Below are positions 50,683 to 60,325 of a stretch of DNA of 64,000 nucleotides, in pieces. Source of the stretch: Alteribacter aurantiacus DSM 18675 (GTDB taxonomy: Bacteria; Bacillota; Bacilli; Bacillales; Salisediminibacteriaceae); the NCBI RefSeq assembly GCF_000429705.1, contig NZ_KE386941.1, positions 992,001 through 1,056,000 on the forward strand, read 5' to 3'. The notes below the pieces were generated by a model that was not told where the DNA came from, made no database searches, and was given only the letters and a program-made list of their open reading frames with translations. The translations under genes were made by a program, and so were the position numbers. Position 1 is the stretch's first letter; each line of letters begins with the position of its first letter.

Positions 50683-53154
50683 TTAAAGTAGAGTATGATC
50701 TTTTTGGTCTGCTTTATTGGGAGTAATACTATCCAACGGTGTAATCCATGCATCCTTAACATCGCCGACTTGGGATACATCAAAGATAAACGAGCCGTTT
50801 GTATATCGATCACTTGCTCGAACTTTCTTCGGTTCTACAGTAGCTATCGTCCCATCCTTTGCTTGAATATGGGCTGTTACAGGATCAGTTGTAGCGAAGA
50901 ATTTTACTACTCGGTGAGGTTGTCTTTTCAATTCTTTTAGCATGACAACCCCTCGTTTTGCACGAGTCGTCTTTTCAAAGGCCGAGAGGTTCATCCGTTT
51001 ATAGGCCCCTCGTTGCGTAATTAAGAATAACGATGGTGTGGCATCCTTGTGAAATGATTGCCCACTCACAACCACATCACCTTCTTTGAGGTTGATTGCT
51101 TTGACTCCGGCAGTACGTTGACCGGTTATACTTACCTCTTCTTCATCGTACCAAAGTCCATATCCAAATGACGTAGCAAAGAACAGTTGTGAGTCTCCTT
51201 GTGTTAGGTGAACGTCGATGAGTTCATCGCCTTTTTTCACTTTTACAGCCATAAGGGCACGTGAATAGCGCTGGGCTTTGTAGTCTAACAATGATGTTCG
51301 TTTGACCATTCCGTTTTTTGTAATGAAAAGAAGATAATCCGCTTCTGTAAATTCCGAGATCGGAATAGCTTTTAAAATTTCGTCGTCGCTAGCCATTTGT
51401 ACAATGTTTGCCACATGCTGACCGCTGTCTTTCCATCTAATGTCAGGCAACTGGTGAACGGGAACAAATAAATACGAGCCTTTCTTAGTAAAAAGAAGAA
51501 GTGTTTCCGTCGTGTTCATTGCATATTCGCCAATCACTCGGTCTGTTTCCTTCATGCCTGGGGGCTCGCCTTTCGATGATGCATGAGACCTTAAACTGGA
51601 ACGCTTTACGTAACCCTCTTTTGTCACAGCGACAATAACATCTTCTGAAGGTACCACGACTTCAAGATTGATTTTCAAGTCTTCGATCTTTTCCTCAACA
51701 ACAGAGCGGCGATTCTCTGCGTATTCCTTACGAATGGAACGAAGCTCACGTTTAATTTCACTTATTAACTTTTTCTCGCTAGCCAAAATAGCAGCAAGTT
51801 TCTCGATTTGCTTTTTCAATTCGTCTGCTTCATTTTGAAGCGTTGTAATATCTGTATTTGTTAAACGGTAAAGTTGGAGAGTGACAATCGCTTCAGCTTG
51901 AGGTTCTGTAAATCCATATGTGTCTTGGAGAGCTCTTTTGGCATCTGCTTTATCTTTACTAGCACGAATGGTCGCAATCACTTCGTCTAAAATACTTACC
52001 GCTTTAATAAGACCTTCTACAATATGTTGACGGTCTTGTGCTTTTCTAAGGTCAAATTTCGTGCGTCTTGTAACAACTTCCTTTTGGTGTTGGATGTAAG
52101 CATCAAGAAGTTTCTTAAGACCTAATTGCTGCGGGGTCTTTTTGTAAATGGCAACCATATTAAAATTGTAGCTGATTTGCAAATCCGTATTTTTAAAAAG
52201 GAAGTTTAAAATTCCTTTGGCATCTGCATCTTTTCTTAGTTCAACCACGACTCTAAGGCCGGTGCGATCTGTATCATCGCGTACTTCTGCAATGCCATCT
52301 ACTTTTTTATCCAAGCGCAGTTCGTCCATTTTCTTCACGAGGTTCGCCTTATTAATTTCATAGGGGATCTCGTGAATGATGATTTGCTCTCGTCCTCCTC
52401 GCATCGTTTCAATTTCGGTCTTCCCGCGAAGAACAATTTTTCCTTTTCCTGTTTCATAAGCCTTCTTTAGACCTTCGACCCCTTGGATAATGCCTCCTGT
52501 TGGAAAATCAGGACCTTTGATATGCTCCATTAAATCGTCTATGGTGCACTGCGGATTCTCCATTTGCATAATAGCAGCATCAATGACCTCTCCCAGGTTA
52601 TGGGGAGGAAGATCGGTTGCATATCCACTTGAAATGCCTGTGGATCCGTTCACGAGCAAGTTAGGAAAACGCGAAGGTAACACAACCGGTTCTGAATCAG
52701 AGTCATCAAAGTTAGGCATGAATTCAACCGTATCTTTTTCAATGTCTTTTAGCATTTCAGACGATATCTTCGATAAACGTGCTTCAGTATAACGCATAGC
52801 AGCAGGCGGATCGCCGTCAATTGATCCATTGTTACCGTGCATTTCGACGAGTAGATGTCGCATCTTCCAATCTTGACTCAAGCGAATCATTGCGTCATAC
52901 ACAGACGTATCTCCGTGTGGATGATAGTTGCCGATTACATTACCAACTGTTTTTGCGGATTTTCTAAAGGGCTTATCGGCTGTATTTCGTTCGTGGTGCA
53001 TAGCGTACAAAATACGTCTTTGTACTGGCTTTAACCCATCTCTTGCATCAGGTAATGCCCGGTCTTGAATAATATATTTACTGTAACGTCCGAACCTGTC
53101 TCCGATCACATCTTCTAGAGGCAAGTCCAGGTAACGATCCTTTTCTTGTTGCAC
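50683..53154 (-). CDS. parC: DNA topoisomerase IV subunit A
   Basis: ParC with ParE unlinks replicated chromosomes. The 823-residue product opens with the breakage-reunion domain: GRYSKYIIQDRALPDARDGLKPVQRRILYAMH-type start (family block, about residues 22-55), the HPHGD motif, and the active-site tyrosine in AAMRYTEARLS (about residue 120). A coiled-coil gate (about 380-480) and a C-terminal beta-propeller follow. The propeller lacks the GyrA-box, which separates it from GyrA. It starts four bases after the parE stop. The ribosome-binding site is in the end of parE. Confidence 0.97.
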   Translation of the reverse strand: MQQEKDRYLDLPLEDVIGDRFGRYSKYIIQDRALPDARDGLKPVQRRILYAMHHERNTADKPFRKSAKTVGNVIGNYHPHGDTSVYDAMIRLSQDWKMRHLLVEMHGNNGSIDGDPPAAMRYTEARLSKISSEMLKDIEKDTVEFMPNFDDSDSEPVVLPSRFPNLLVNGSTGISSGYATDLPPHNLGEVIDAAIMQMENPQCTIDDLMEHIKGPDFPTGGIIQGVEGLKKAYETGKGKIVLRGKTEIETMRGGREQIIIHEIPYEINKANLVKKMDELRLDKKVDGIAEVRDDTDRTGLRVVVELRKDADAKGILNFLFKNTDLQISYNFNMVAIYKKTPQQLGLKKLLDAYIQHQKEVVTRRTKFDLRKAQDRQHIVEGLIKAVSILDEVIATIRASKDKADAKRALQDTYGFTEPQAEAIVTLQLYRLTNTDITTLQNEADELKKQIEKLAAILASEKKLISEIKRELRSIRKEYAENRRSVVEEKIEDLKINLEVVVPSEDVIVAVTKEGYVKRSSLRSHASSKGEPPGMKETDRVIGEYAMNTTETLLLFTKKGSYLFVPVHQLPDIRWKDSGQHVANIVQMASDDEILKAIPISEFTEADYLLFITKNGMVKRTSLLDYKAQRYSRALMAVKVKKGDELIDVHLTQGDSQLFFATSFGYGLWYDEEEVSITGQRTAGVKAINLKEGDVVVSGQSFHKDATPSLFLITQRGAYKRMNLSAFEKTTRAKRGVVMLKELKRQPHRVVKFFATTDPVTAHIQAKDGTIATVEPKKVRASDRYTNGSFIFDVSQVGDVKDAWITPLDSITPNKADQKDHTLL

Positions 53155-53158
53155 TTGA

Positions 53159-55129
53159 CTATTCCTCCTCTGTGACCATCAAATTCTCGCTGTCTAAAAT
53201 GTTTGTTTCTTCTTCAAGACTAAAGGCCACATTGTTCTCAATCCATTTACGTCTTGGCTCGACTTTGTCTCCCATTAATGTGGAGATCCGTCTTTCCGCT
53301 CTGGCAATGTCGTCGATACGAACACGAACGAGCGTTCTTGAATCAGGGTTCATTGTTGTCTCCCAAAGCTGAGTCGCATCCATCTCTCCAAGACCTTTGT
53401 ATCTCTGAATCGTGTATCCTTTTCCAATTTTTTTCATCGCTTCTTTCATTCCGTCTTCATCCCAAGCATATTCCACTTTTTCTTTCTTTCCGCTTCCCTT
53501 ACTCACTTTGTAGAGCGGTGGTAAAGCAATGTAGATTTTGCCCGCTTCAATCAACGGTTTCATGTAGCGATAAAAAAACGTTAATAGTAACACTTGAATA
53601 TGTGCACCATCTGTATCGGCATCTGTCATAATAATAATTTTGTCATAGTTAATGTTTTCTATCTCGAAATCTGGTCCTACGTCACCGCCAATGGCATAGA
53701 TGATTGTCCTGATTTCTTCATTTTTCATAATGTCGGCAAGCTTAGCTTTTTCCGTGTTAATGACTTTACCACGGAGAGGGAGAACAGCTTGGAATTTACG
53801 ATCTCGTCCTTGCTTTGCAGATCCGCCGGCTGAATCTCCCTCAACCAAATAAAGTTCGTTCTTCTCTCTGTTTTTCGATTGCGCAGGCGTTAATTTGCCA
53901 CTGAGCATAGCGTCTTTTCGTTTATTCTTTTTACCATTTCGAGCATCTTCTCGCGCTTTTCGTGCAGCTTCTCGCGCTTGAGCAGCTTTAATGGCTTTTC
54001 GAATTAACGTGTTACTTACCTCCGGGTTTTCTTCTAGAAAGAAACTTAACTTCTCACTAACGATGGAATCAACCGCAGAACGTGCTTCCGTTGTACCGAG
54101 TTTTCCTTTTGTCTGACCTTCAAACTGCAATTTATCCTCAGGAACACGGATCGACACAATAGCAGTAAACCCTTCCCGAATATCGTTGCCATCTAAATTT
54201 TTGTCTTTTTCTTTTAATAATTGAAGTTTTCGAGCGTGTTCGTTAAAGACTCTGGTTACGCCAGCCTTTGCTCCAAGCTCGTGTGTCCCTCCGTCTTTTG
54301 TACGGACGTTGTTGACAAAAGAGAGCATGTTTTCCGTATAGGCATCGCTATATTGAAAAGCAAAATCAACTTCAATCCCTTGTTGCTCACCTTGAAAAGA
54401 CACAACAGGGTGAAGCGTTTCCTTTTCTTCATTCAGGTAGTCAACAAATGCTTCGATACCCGTTTCGAATTGAAACACGTCGCGGACGACTTCGCCCTTA
54501 GGCCGTTCATCCACAAGTTCAATTCTCATGCCTTTTATGAGAAAGGCTGCTTCTCTCAAGCGCTCTGATAGGGTTTCGTAGTTGTAATGAACGGTACTGA
54601 AAATGGTCGGATCAGGTTTGAAATGAACGACTGTCCCTGTTTTTCTTGTCGTACCTTTTTTTTCTAAGGTTGTGACCGGTTTCCCGCCATGTTCAAATCG
54701 CTGTTGATGGACTTGGCCATCTCTATAAATGGTTACTTCCAAAAATTCCGATAAGGCGTTAACCACAGAGGAACCGACACCGTGAAGGCCACCACTTGTC
54801 TTATATCCCCCTTGTCCAAACTTTCCACCTGCATGGAGTATTGTAAAAATGACCTCAGGTGTAGGCTTTCCTGTAGCATGCATTCCTGTAGGCATACCCC
54901 GTCCTTCATCTTTAACGCTAATGCTTTCGTCTTTATGTATAGTTACTTTAATATCGTTACCAAAACCGGCCAATGCTTCATCGACAGCATTGTCCACGAT
55001 TTCAAATACGAGGTGATGCAGCCCTCGGTGGTCCGTACTGCCAATATACATCCCTGGACGTTTTCTAACAGCATCCAAACCTTCTAACACTTGAATTGCA
55101 TCATCGTTGTAATTAAAATTCTGTTGCAA
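53159..55129 (-). CDS. parE: DNA topoisomerase IV subunit B
   Basis: The 656-residue ATPase subunit of topoisomerase IV. Features are the start VLEGLDAVRKRPGMYIGST, the GHKL ATP site (VDNAVDEALAG, DEGRGMPTG and GGLHGVGSSVVNAL), and the TOPRIM domain with EGDSAGGSAKQGRDR and DADTDGAHI. The TTG at 55129 is chosen because AAAGGAG lies 8 bases upstream; the TTG at 55156 would place that site inside the coding region. It is followed at four bases by parC. An SOS-box promoter precedes it; parE-parC is a known LexA target in B. subtilis. Confidence 0.97.
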   Translation of the reverse strand: MQQNFNYNDDAIQVLEGLDAVRKRPGMYIGSTDHRGLHHLVFEIVDNAVDEALAGFGNDIKVTIHKDESISVKDEGRGMPTGMHATGKPTPEVIFTILHAGGKFGQGGYKTSGGLHGVGSSVVNALSEFLEVTIYRDGQVHQQRFEHGGKPVTTLEKKGTTRKTGTVVHFKPDPTIFSTVHYNYETLSERLREAAFLIKGMRIELVDERPKGEVVRDVFQFETGIEAFVDYLNEEKETLHPVVSFQGEQQGIEVDFAFQYSDAYTENMLSFVNNVRTKDGGTHELGAKAGVTRVFNEHARKLQLLKEKDKNLDGNDIREGFTAIVSIRVPEDKLQFEGQTKGKLGTTEARSAVDSIVSEKLSFFLEENPEVSNTLIRKAIKAAQAREAARKAREDARNGKKNKRKDAMLSGKLTPAQSKNREKNELYLVEGDSAGGSAKQGRDRKFQAVLPLRGKVINTEKAKLADIMKNEEIRTIIYAIGGDVGPDFEIENINYDKIIIMTDADTDGAHIQVLLLTFFYRYMKPLIEAGKIYIALPPLYKVSKGSGKKEKVEYAWDEDGMKEAMKKIGKGYTIQRYKGLGEMDATQLWETTMNPDSRTLVRVRIDDIARAERRISTLMGDKVEPRRKWIENNVAFSLEEETNILDSENLMVTEEE

Positions 55130-55216
55130 TCTTGTTACTCCTTTCTTTCTGTTCAAGCCGCTTCATATTCCACTTTATAAATTGGATGAGTGCTTTTTCG
55201 TTATGTTGGTTCCTCT

Positions 55217-55247
55217 ATCATATCACACGAACGAACGTTCTTGTCAG
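55217..55247 (-). promoter_or_regulatory. parE promoter with LexA (SOS) box
   Basis: On the minus strand the -10 TATGAT (55217-55222) and -35 TGACAA (55241-55246, 18-base spacer) enclose AGAACGTTCGTTCG (55228-55241). That sequence matches the B. subtilis SOS box CGAACRNRYGTTYG at all but one of its 14 positions. LexA bound there would cover the promoter. Confidence 0.72.
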
Positions 55248-55534
55248 TTTGTTGTTTCAGAGTGGTATTTAGTGGAAAGCGCCTTTTGCACTATGTTTAA
55301 TGTAGCGATTAACGTTCCATTTTTCAAGGAGTTTCGGCAATAATTGTTGAATTCATAGGATTTCACTGTCTAATTTGACCTAATAAACAAGAAAAGTCCC
55401 GCTTTTCTTCTCTCTTTTTTTCCTTTTTGTTCTTCCTATCTTACCCTTATTTGCCGGTATATTAAAACATGCTTTATTTTCAGAGTGAATACTGGATAAG
55501 TTGTAGTAAACGTCATTGGGAGAGTAACTAGAAA

Positions 55535-55563
55535 TGCCCTCGACACAATAAAGGCCGAGGGCA
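55535..55563 (-). terminator. Terminator of the CoA-binding protein gene
   Basis: tgccctcg / cgagggca hairpin lies just downstream of the stop on the minus strand, followed there by TTTCT. Confidence 0.7.
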
Positions 55564-55571
55564 GCACCAGA

Positions 55572-55979
55572 TTATTTTGTTAACGCATGTTCGACTTTTA
55601 TACACCTGTCCATTATAACTCTCATTCCTGCATCTTTAGCAATTGAATATGCTTCTTCACTTTCTAATCCAAGCTGTGTCCAAAACACATCCGCTTCTAC
55701 CTGTGCTGCTTCTTTAGCAACCTCTGGTAAATGTTCGCTTCTTCTGAAAACATTTATAATATCCACCGGTCCACTAAGTTCACTTAGTGAGTCTAATGAA
55801 CGCTCTCCTAACACCTCTTGGCAATTCGGATTTACAGGAATAATTTTGTATCCTGCATCTTGCATCGCTTTAGACACTTGATATGATGTTCGTTCGGGGT
55901 TATCGGACAAACCGACAACAGCGATTGTTTTGGCTTTCTTTAGAATATCTCTTGTTTCTTCTCGTGTAGGATTATGCAT
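55572..55979 (-). CDS. CoA-binding (Rossmann-fold) domain protein, YccU type
   Basis: A single-domain 135-residue protein of the CoA_binding_2 type. Its nucleotide-binding start is KTIAVVGLSDNPERTSYQV, then YKIIPVNPNCQEVLGERS and a conserved VFWTQLGLESEEAYSIAKDAGMRVIMDRCIKVEH end (family block about residues 98-131). The fold is like the succinyl-CoA synthetase alpha N-terminal domain, but no catalytic role is known. It stands alone with a terminator. About 415 gene-free bases separate it from parE, holding the parE promoter and nothing else recognised. Confidence 0.88.
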   Translation of the reverse strand: MHNPTREETRDILKKAKTIAVVGLSDNPERTSYQVSKAMQDAGYKIIPVNPNCQEVLGERSLDSLSELSGPVDIINVFRRSEHLPEVAKEAAQVEADVFWTQLGLESEEAYSIAKDAGMRVIMDRCIKVEHALTK

Positions 55980-56143
55980 GACTACAATCTCTCCTTATAG
56001 TTTGCCTATTTTTATCTTACCTTATCTTACCTTCTATTACCCTATGTTAACCGAGATACACTCACTTCACACGATCAAACCTTCTCACACTATTGAAAGC
56101 ACATCTTTTGTGTAAAGAGTTAAAACACTCAAGAAGCACTTTT

Positions 56144-57673
56144 CTATTCAGATAAAAGCCCTTGTGATTGTAAAAATTCTCTGGCGATGTCTTCTGCATT
56201 TTCATCGCCTACTTCCACACGATGATTCATTTCCTGCATTTCTTCATCAGTAATTTGTCCACCTAGAACGTTTAACACATCCGCGATTTCAGGATACTGT
56301 TCTAAAATGTCCCGCCTAACTAAAGGTGCTCCTTGGTAAGGGGGAAACAGTGTCTCATCATCCTCCAAGACTGTCATATCATATTCAACGATATACCAGT
56401 CAGTTGCGTAAGCATCCATTAAATCAATATCACCAGATTCCAAAGCATGAGGTCTAAGACCCGCTTCCATTGTCACAACATCAAAATTTACACCGTACAC
56501 GTCTTGAATTCCTAAGTATCCATCTTGCCGATCTGCAAATTCATGCGTGAATCCTGCTGTAAGCTCATTGTTGTAGCTTCTTAAGTCACTGATGGTTTCA
56601 ACATCAAGTTCCTCTGCCAGCTCTGTCATCATCGCAATCGCATAGGTATTGTTAAAAGCCATAGGCTGAAGGAAGACCAAACCATATTCCTCTTCCATTC
56701 CATCACGTGCTATTTCAAACACTTCTTGTTCATCATTTTTTTCCAAATCCTCATCTAAAAAGGTCATAATCGCAGTACCGGCAAACTCAAGATAAATATC
56801 AATGTTACCAGACTGAATCGCGTTAAATACAAAATCTGTTTGCCCTAAGTTAGGTTCGAGGTCAACAACCAAATCTGTTTGATCCTCAATCAATAATTTG
56901 TGCATGTTAATGATAATTTCCGGCTCCGAACCGAGTTTCCCGCCTATTGTGATATCCGCTTGTTGCGGCCTGATCGCAAGAGGTACTGTAACGATCAGAA
57001 TAGCTACAATCACGACCGATACAATTGGCATAATGGAGCGCCCACCTGACCTTTTTTCTGTAAATCGCAGGATGGCATCAAAAAAGAGGGCCAATAAAGC
57101 TGCAGGAATGGCTCCAAGAAGAATATACTCGTTATTCGACCTCGCGATACCAAGCATGATCAAATCTCCAAGTCCCCCTGCACCAATCAAGGCAGCAAGT
57201 GTAGCTGTTCCAACAATTAAAACCATTGAAGTGCGAATCCCAGCCATAATGACAGGCATTGCAATGGGTAATTCTACTTTATGAAGCCGCTTAAACGAGC
57301 TCATTCCCATTCCTCTTGCCGCTTCCACCAAAGAAGGATCTACCTCTCGTATTCCTGTATACGTATTACGAAGGATTGGAAGCAAAGCATAAGCGGTTAA
57401 CGCAACAATCGCAGGCGTTGTCCCTATTCCGATTAGCGGTATCATAAAACCAAGTAAGGCTAAGCTCGGAATCGTTTGTAGCACGGCTGACGCACCGATA
57501 ATCGGCTCAGCGACTTTTGTTTTCCTAGTCAGAATAATCCCAAGTGGCAAAGCAATGAAAACACTAAGCAATAAAGAGATGATGGATAGCTGGAGATGTT
57601 CCCATGTAGCTGTCCAAAGCATATCTTGCCTTGTTTGAAGAAGGGTCATGAAACTTTGAAAAGCTAAGATCAT
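56144..57673 (-). CDS. opuFB: Osmoprotectant ABC importer: fused permease and substrate-binding protein (OpuF type)
   Basis: The 509-residue product joins two parts normally made separately. Residues 1-210 form the permease, with about five spans and the EAA loop EAARGMGMSSFKRLHKVELP. Residues about 235-509 are a ProX/OpuCC-type binding domain (ITIGGKLGSEPEIIINMHKL), tethered outside by a further span. This is the architecture described as OpuF in Bacillus. Aromatic residues that could form the betaine-binding cage are in DRQDGYLGIQDVYG and YATDWYIVEYD. It overlaps the ATPase gene by four bases. Compatible solutes such as glycine betaine are the likely cargo. Confidence 0.88.
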   Translation of the reverse strand: MILAFQSFMTLLQTRQDMLWTATWEHLQLSIISLLLSVFIALPLGIILTRKTKVAEPIIGASAVLQTIPSLALLGFMIPLIGIGTTPAIVALTAYALLPILRNTYTGIREVDPSLVEAARGMGMSSFKRLHKVELPIAMPVIMAGIRTSMVLIVGTATLAALIGAGGLGDLIMLGIARSNNEYILLGAIPAALLALFFDAILRFTEKRSGGRSIMPIVSVVIVAILIVTVPLAIRPQQADITIGGKLGSEPEIIINMHKLLIEDQTDLVVDLEPNLGQTDFVFNAIQSGNIDIYLEFAGTAIMTFLDEDLEKNDEQEVFEIARDGMEEEYGLVFLQPMAFNNTYAIAMMTELAEELDVETISDLRSYNNELTAGFTHEFADRQDGYLGIQDVYGVNFDVVTMEAGLRPHALESGDIDLMDAYATDWYIVEYDMTVLEDDETLFPPYQGAPLVRRDILEQYPEIADVLNVLGGQITDEEMQEMNHRVEVGDENAEDIAREFLQSQGLLSE

Positions 57674-58734
57674 CCTCGTCTCCTCCCATCGTTACGGGAG
57701 TCATTTAAATAAACCATCACATCTTTAATGGTTACTGTACCAATCAAGGCGTTATTTTGATCCACTACGGGGAGAATCTCCCCCTCACATTTCCGGAATA
57801 CGTCTACGACCTCGGCTATGGTGTAACTTTCCGGAATCGTATTCTCAAAATCAACCAAACGCCCACTTTTTGATCGCTTACCAAGAAATGTTTTTTCAGA
57901 GCCTGAATATACAAATTGAGTTTCGCCGACATTTGTATCCATTTTGCTTTTTTCAATTATGTAAGTTGAATTTTCCTTCATAACCTTCCTTACAGAATCA
58001 GACCAAGCGTCTTTGTATCCACTCAAGAATTCTTCTACAAAGGAATCTGCAGGATGATTCATGATGTTTTCAGGCGTGTCGATTTGGACAGAAGTACCAT
58101 CTTTCATGACACAAATACGATTCCCGAGCATCAAGGCCTCATCCATATCATGGGTTACAAAAACGATTGTCTTTTTAATTTCTTTTTGGAGCTTCCCTAT
58201 ATCTCGTCGAAGCTGCTCTCGACTTAATGGGTCTAGCGCACTAAAAGGTTCATCCATGAGAATAATATCAGGGTCTCCCGCTAAAGCTCGAATAACACCA
58301 ATTCGTTGTTGTTGGCCCCCAGAGAGTTCTTTTGGTTTTCGGTTTCGATACGTGGCTGGTTCCAATCCAACCATAGAAAGCAACTCATCAATTCTCTTAT
58401 CGATGTCTTGCTTTTTCCACTTTTTCATTTCAGGAACAATCGCAATGTTTTCAGCTATTGTCATATGAGGGAAAAGAGCGATTTGCTGAAGAACATATCC
58501 AATGTTCCACCGAAGCTCTTGAATATCTTGAGATTCAATGTTTTTTCCGTTAATTTTAATGTTTCCTTCTGAAGGATCAATCAAGCGGTTAATCATTTTC
58601 ATCGTCGTGGTTTTCCCACAACCACTTGGACCAATCAACACAAAAAATTCTCCCTTTTCAATAGTGAAATCAAGAGAATTGACAGCTTTCGTGCCGTCTT
58701 CAAACACTTTTGAAACAGCTGAGAACTCAATCAT
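57670..58734 (-). CDS. opuFA: Osmoprotectant ABC importer ATPase (OpuFA/OpuCA type)
   Basis: A 354-residue ABC ATPase of the quaternary-amine/osmoprotectant family. Walker A is GPSGCGKTT, signature LSGGQQQRIG, Walker B ILMDEPFSALD. A C-terminal extension with a CBS motif (ILPVVDQNNALIGTVTIKDV) may sense ionic strength or nucleotide. Only one CBS repeat is clear; the first seems eroded. ATG 58734 begins MIEFSAVSKVFEDGTKAVN, the family start. The stop overlaps the permease start (ATGA). A SigA-like promoter lies about 70 bases upstream. Confidence 0.9.
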   Translation of the reverse strand: MIEFSAVSKVFEDGTKAVNSLDFTIEKGEFFVLIGPSGCGKTTTMKMINRLIDPSEGNIKINGKNIESQDIQELRWNIGYVLQQIALFPHMTIAENIAIVPEMKKWKKQDIDKRIDELLSMVGLEPATYRNRKPKELSGGQQQRIGVIRALAGDPDIILMDEPFSALDPLSREQLRRDIGKLQKEIKKTIVFVTHDMDEALMLGNRICVMKDGTSVQIDTPENIMNHPADSFVEEFLSGYKDAWSDSVRKVMKENSTYIIEKSKMDTNVGETQFVYSGSEKTFLGKRSKSGRLVDFENTIPESYTIAEVVDVFRKCEGEILPVVDQNNALIGTVTIKDVMVYLNDSRNDGRRRG

Positions 58735-58804
58735 AGGCACACTTCCTTCTTCAATTAGTACGACAATTAGGCATAATATATTGTTAAAAAAGGCCATACT
58801 TAGT

Positions 58805-58833
58805 ATTATATTTCACATCTTTATGTTTTTAAA
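58805..58833 (-). promoter_or_regulatory. SigA-like promoter of opuFA-opuFB
   Basis: On the minus strand TTTAAA (58828-58833), 17 bases, then TATAAT (58805-58810). Just upstream is the partly palindromic text tagtacggtacgtga (about 58849-58862 on the plus strand), a possible regulator site. Confidence 0.55.
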
Positions 58834-58907
58834 ACCTTAACTTACTAGTACGGTACGTGAAATATAACAAAAAACGTGCACCTCCATTGGGTACACGGCT
58901 TTGAGTC

Positions 58908-60080
58908 TTATTTATTGTTTTCAATTTTAACATCGTCCATCCATCGTCCAACATGCTCACTAGCTTCATTAAAGTGGGCTTGCCAGTTTGGAAGTATACC
59001 ATTTGTCATTTCTGAAGCGGGGAGAACGCGATATTCTCTCCACCACTCTGTTCGATCAGTATAAACGGGAATAAAGACAGGGTCATCTACGATCGTAAAT
59101 GAGGCTGGTCCTGCGACAACTTCTTTCACTGTTACTTGCGCCATTCCTCCTATTCGCCGTTCAACACCTTCTTGACCAGAAATAAAGTTTCCTAGTGAAT
59201 AAGCGACAAAGACATCTCGTCCGTCACTTGTACGAAGCCATTCAAAGGGTTGTAGAACATGAGGATGGTGACCAAAAATGATATCAGCACCTGCTTCTGC
59301 AGCAATTGATGTAATGTTCGTTTGATATTCATTAGGAAAATCCGTGTATTCCTCTCCATAGTGAAGGTTAAGTACCACCACATCAGCCACCTCTTTTGCA
59401 GCTTTAATGTCAGACTCCATTTTGTTTTCATCAATTAATGAAATAAGATACTCTTTTCCATCAGGTACAGGCATACCATTTGTTCCATATGAGTATGACA
59501 AAAATGCAAACGAAATATTGTTTATGTCCACTTTTCGTAACGTAGCTTTGTCTTCCGAGGAACGATATGCTCCAACATAAGGCATATCAATATGATCTAA
59601 ATGATCGAGCGTATTCATAACACCTTCTTCACCATAATCTAGTGTGTGATTATTCGCGAGGGTTAACATATCAAATCCCGCTTCTTTTAAGGCATTACCA
59701 ACTTCTTTAGGGCTGTTAAATATTGGGTATCCAGATAGTCCTAAGCTCTCGCCTCCAAGCATTGTTTCTTGATTAGCTAGAGCATAATCAGCCTGTTGAA
59801 TGATTGGACTTACATGCTCAAACATGGAGGTAAAATCAAATCCGCTGTCCGTTCTGGCATCACTGTAGATACTTCCCGAAATAAGCACATCACCGACACC
59901 TAATATGGTCACTTCATTTTTCACTGTAATTTCTCTATGTATTTTAATTTCGTCTCTAGTAAGTTGACTTTCATTTATCGTCACAAGGGATTCATTGCTT
60001 CCTTCAGCAGCTAGCTTAAAACCGAAAACGGTTGTAAGGATAACGACTCCTGAAATCAATGATGTTACTATTTTTTTCAT
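58908..60080 (-). CDS. CapA-family (poly-gamma-glutamate synthesis-type) metallophosphoesterase-like exported protein
   Basis: The 390-residue product has an N-terminal signal or anchor span (residues 6-26), then the CapA core. Metal-type motifs are GVGDVLISG, ANQETMLGG, LANNHTLDYGEEG and FGHHPHVLQP, with SLGNFISGQ before the end. CapA proteins belong with capsule (poly-gamma-glutamate) genes, but no capB or capC is nearby. It may instead act on another exported polymer or be a stand-alone phosphoesterase. It is an isolated gene with a leftward orientation. Confidence 0.85.
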   Translation of the reverse strand: MKKIVTSLISGVVILTTVFGFKLAAEGSNESLVTINESQLTRDEIKIHREITVKNEVTILGVGDVLISGSIYSDARTDSGFDFTSMFEHVSPIIQQADYALANQETMLGGESLGLSGYPIFNSPKEVGNALKEAGFDMLTLANNHTLDYGEEGVMNTLDHLDHIDMPYVGAYRSSEDKATLRKVDINNISFAFLSYSYGTNGMPVPDGKEYLISLIDENKMESDIKAAKEVADVVVLNLHYGEEYTDFPNEYQTNITSIAAEAGADIIFGHHPHVLQPFEWLRTSDGRDVFVAYSLGNFISGQEGVERRIGGMAQVTVKEVVAGPASFTIVDDPVFIPVYTDRTEWWREYRVLPASEMTNGILPNWQAHFNEASEHVGRWMDDVKIENNK

Positions 60081-60267
60081 TTTATAAACCTCTCATTCTA
60101 CTCAATCATGTATATCATAACAAATTTATGTCTGTTTTGTAACGGTCTGTGACAATTTGATTACACCACAGGCCATTAAAGGCTTTTTTTTTCACAAATT
60201 TGCCATAGATGAGAACATATGATTTAAAATAAAAAGGAAGTGAAATTGTAAAAGAACATGTCTGAAC

Positions 60268-60308
60268 ACAAAAAGTCAAAGGCATTATATCGCCTTTGAC
60301 TTTTTGTG
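60268..60308 (-). terminator. Terminator of the carboxypeptidase gene
   Basis: A perfect 17-bp stem (cacaaaaagtcaaaggc / gcctttgactttttgtg) lies right after the carboxypeptidase stop on the minus strand. Confidence 0.88.
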
Positions 60309-60325
60309 ATCCTCGTTATATGAAC

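Noticed and set aside
50428..50691. 87-codon plus-strand frame
   Set aside because: It spans a decayed repeat and ends through the parC terminator, has no good ribosome-binding site and looks like no known protein.
56144..57673. Frameshift joining two osmoprotectant genes by error
   Set aside because: The fusion is one uninterrupted frame with a linking span and matches the known OpuF architecture.
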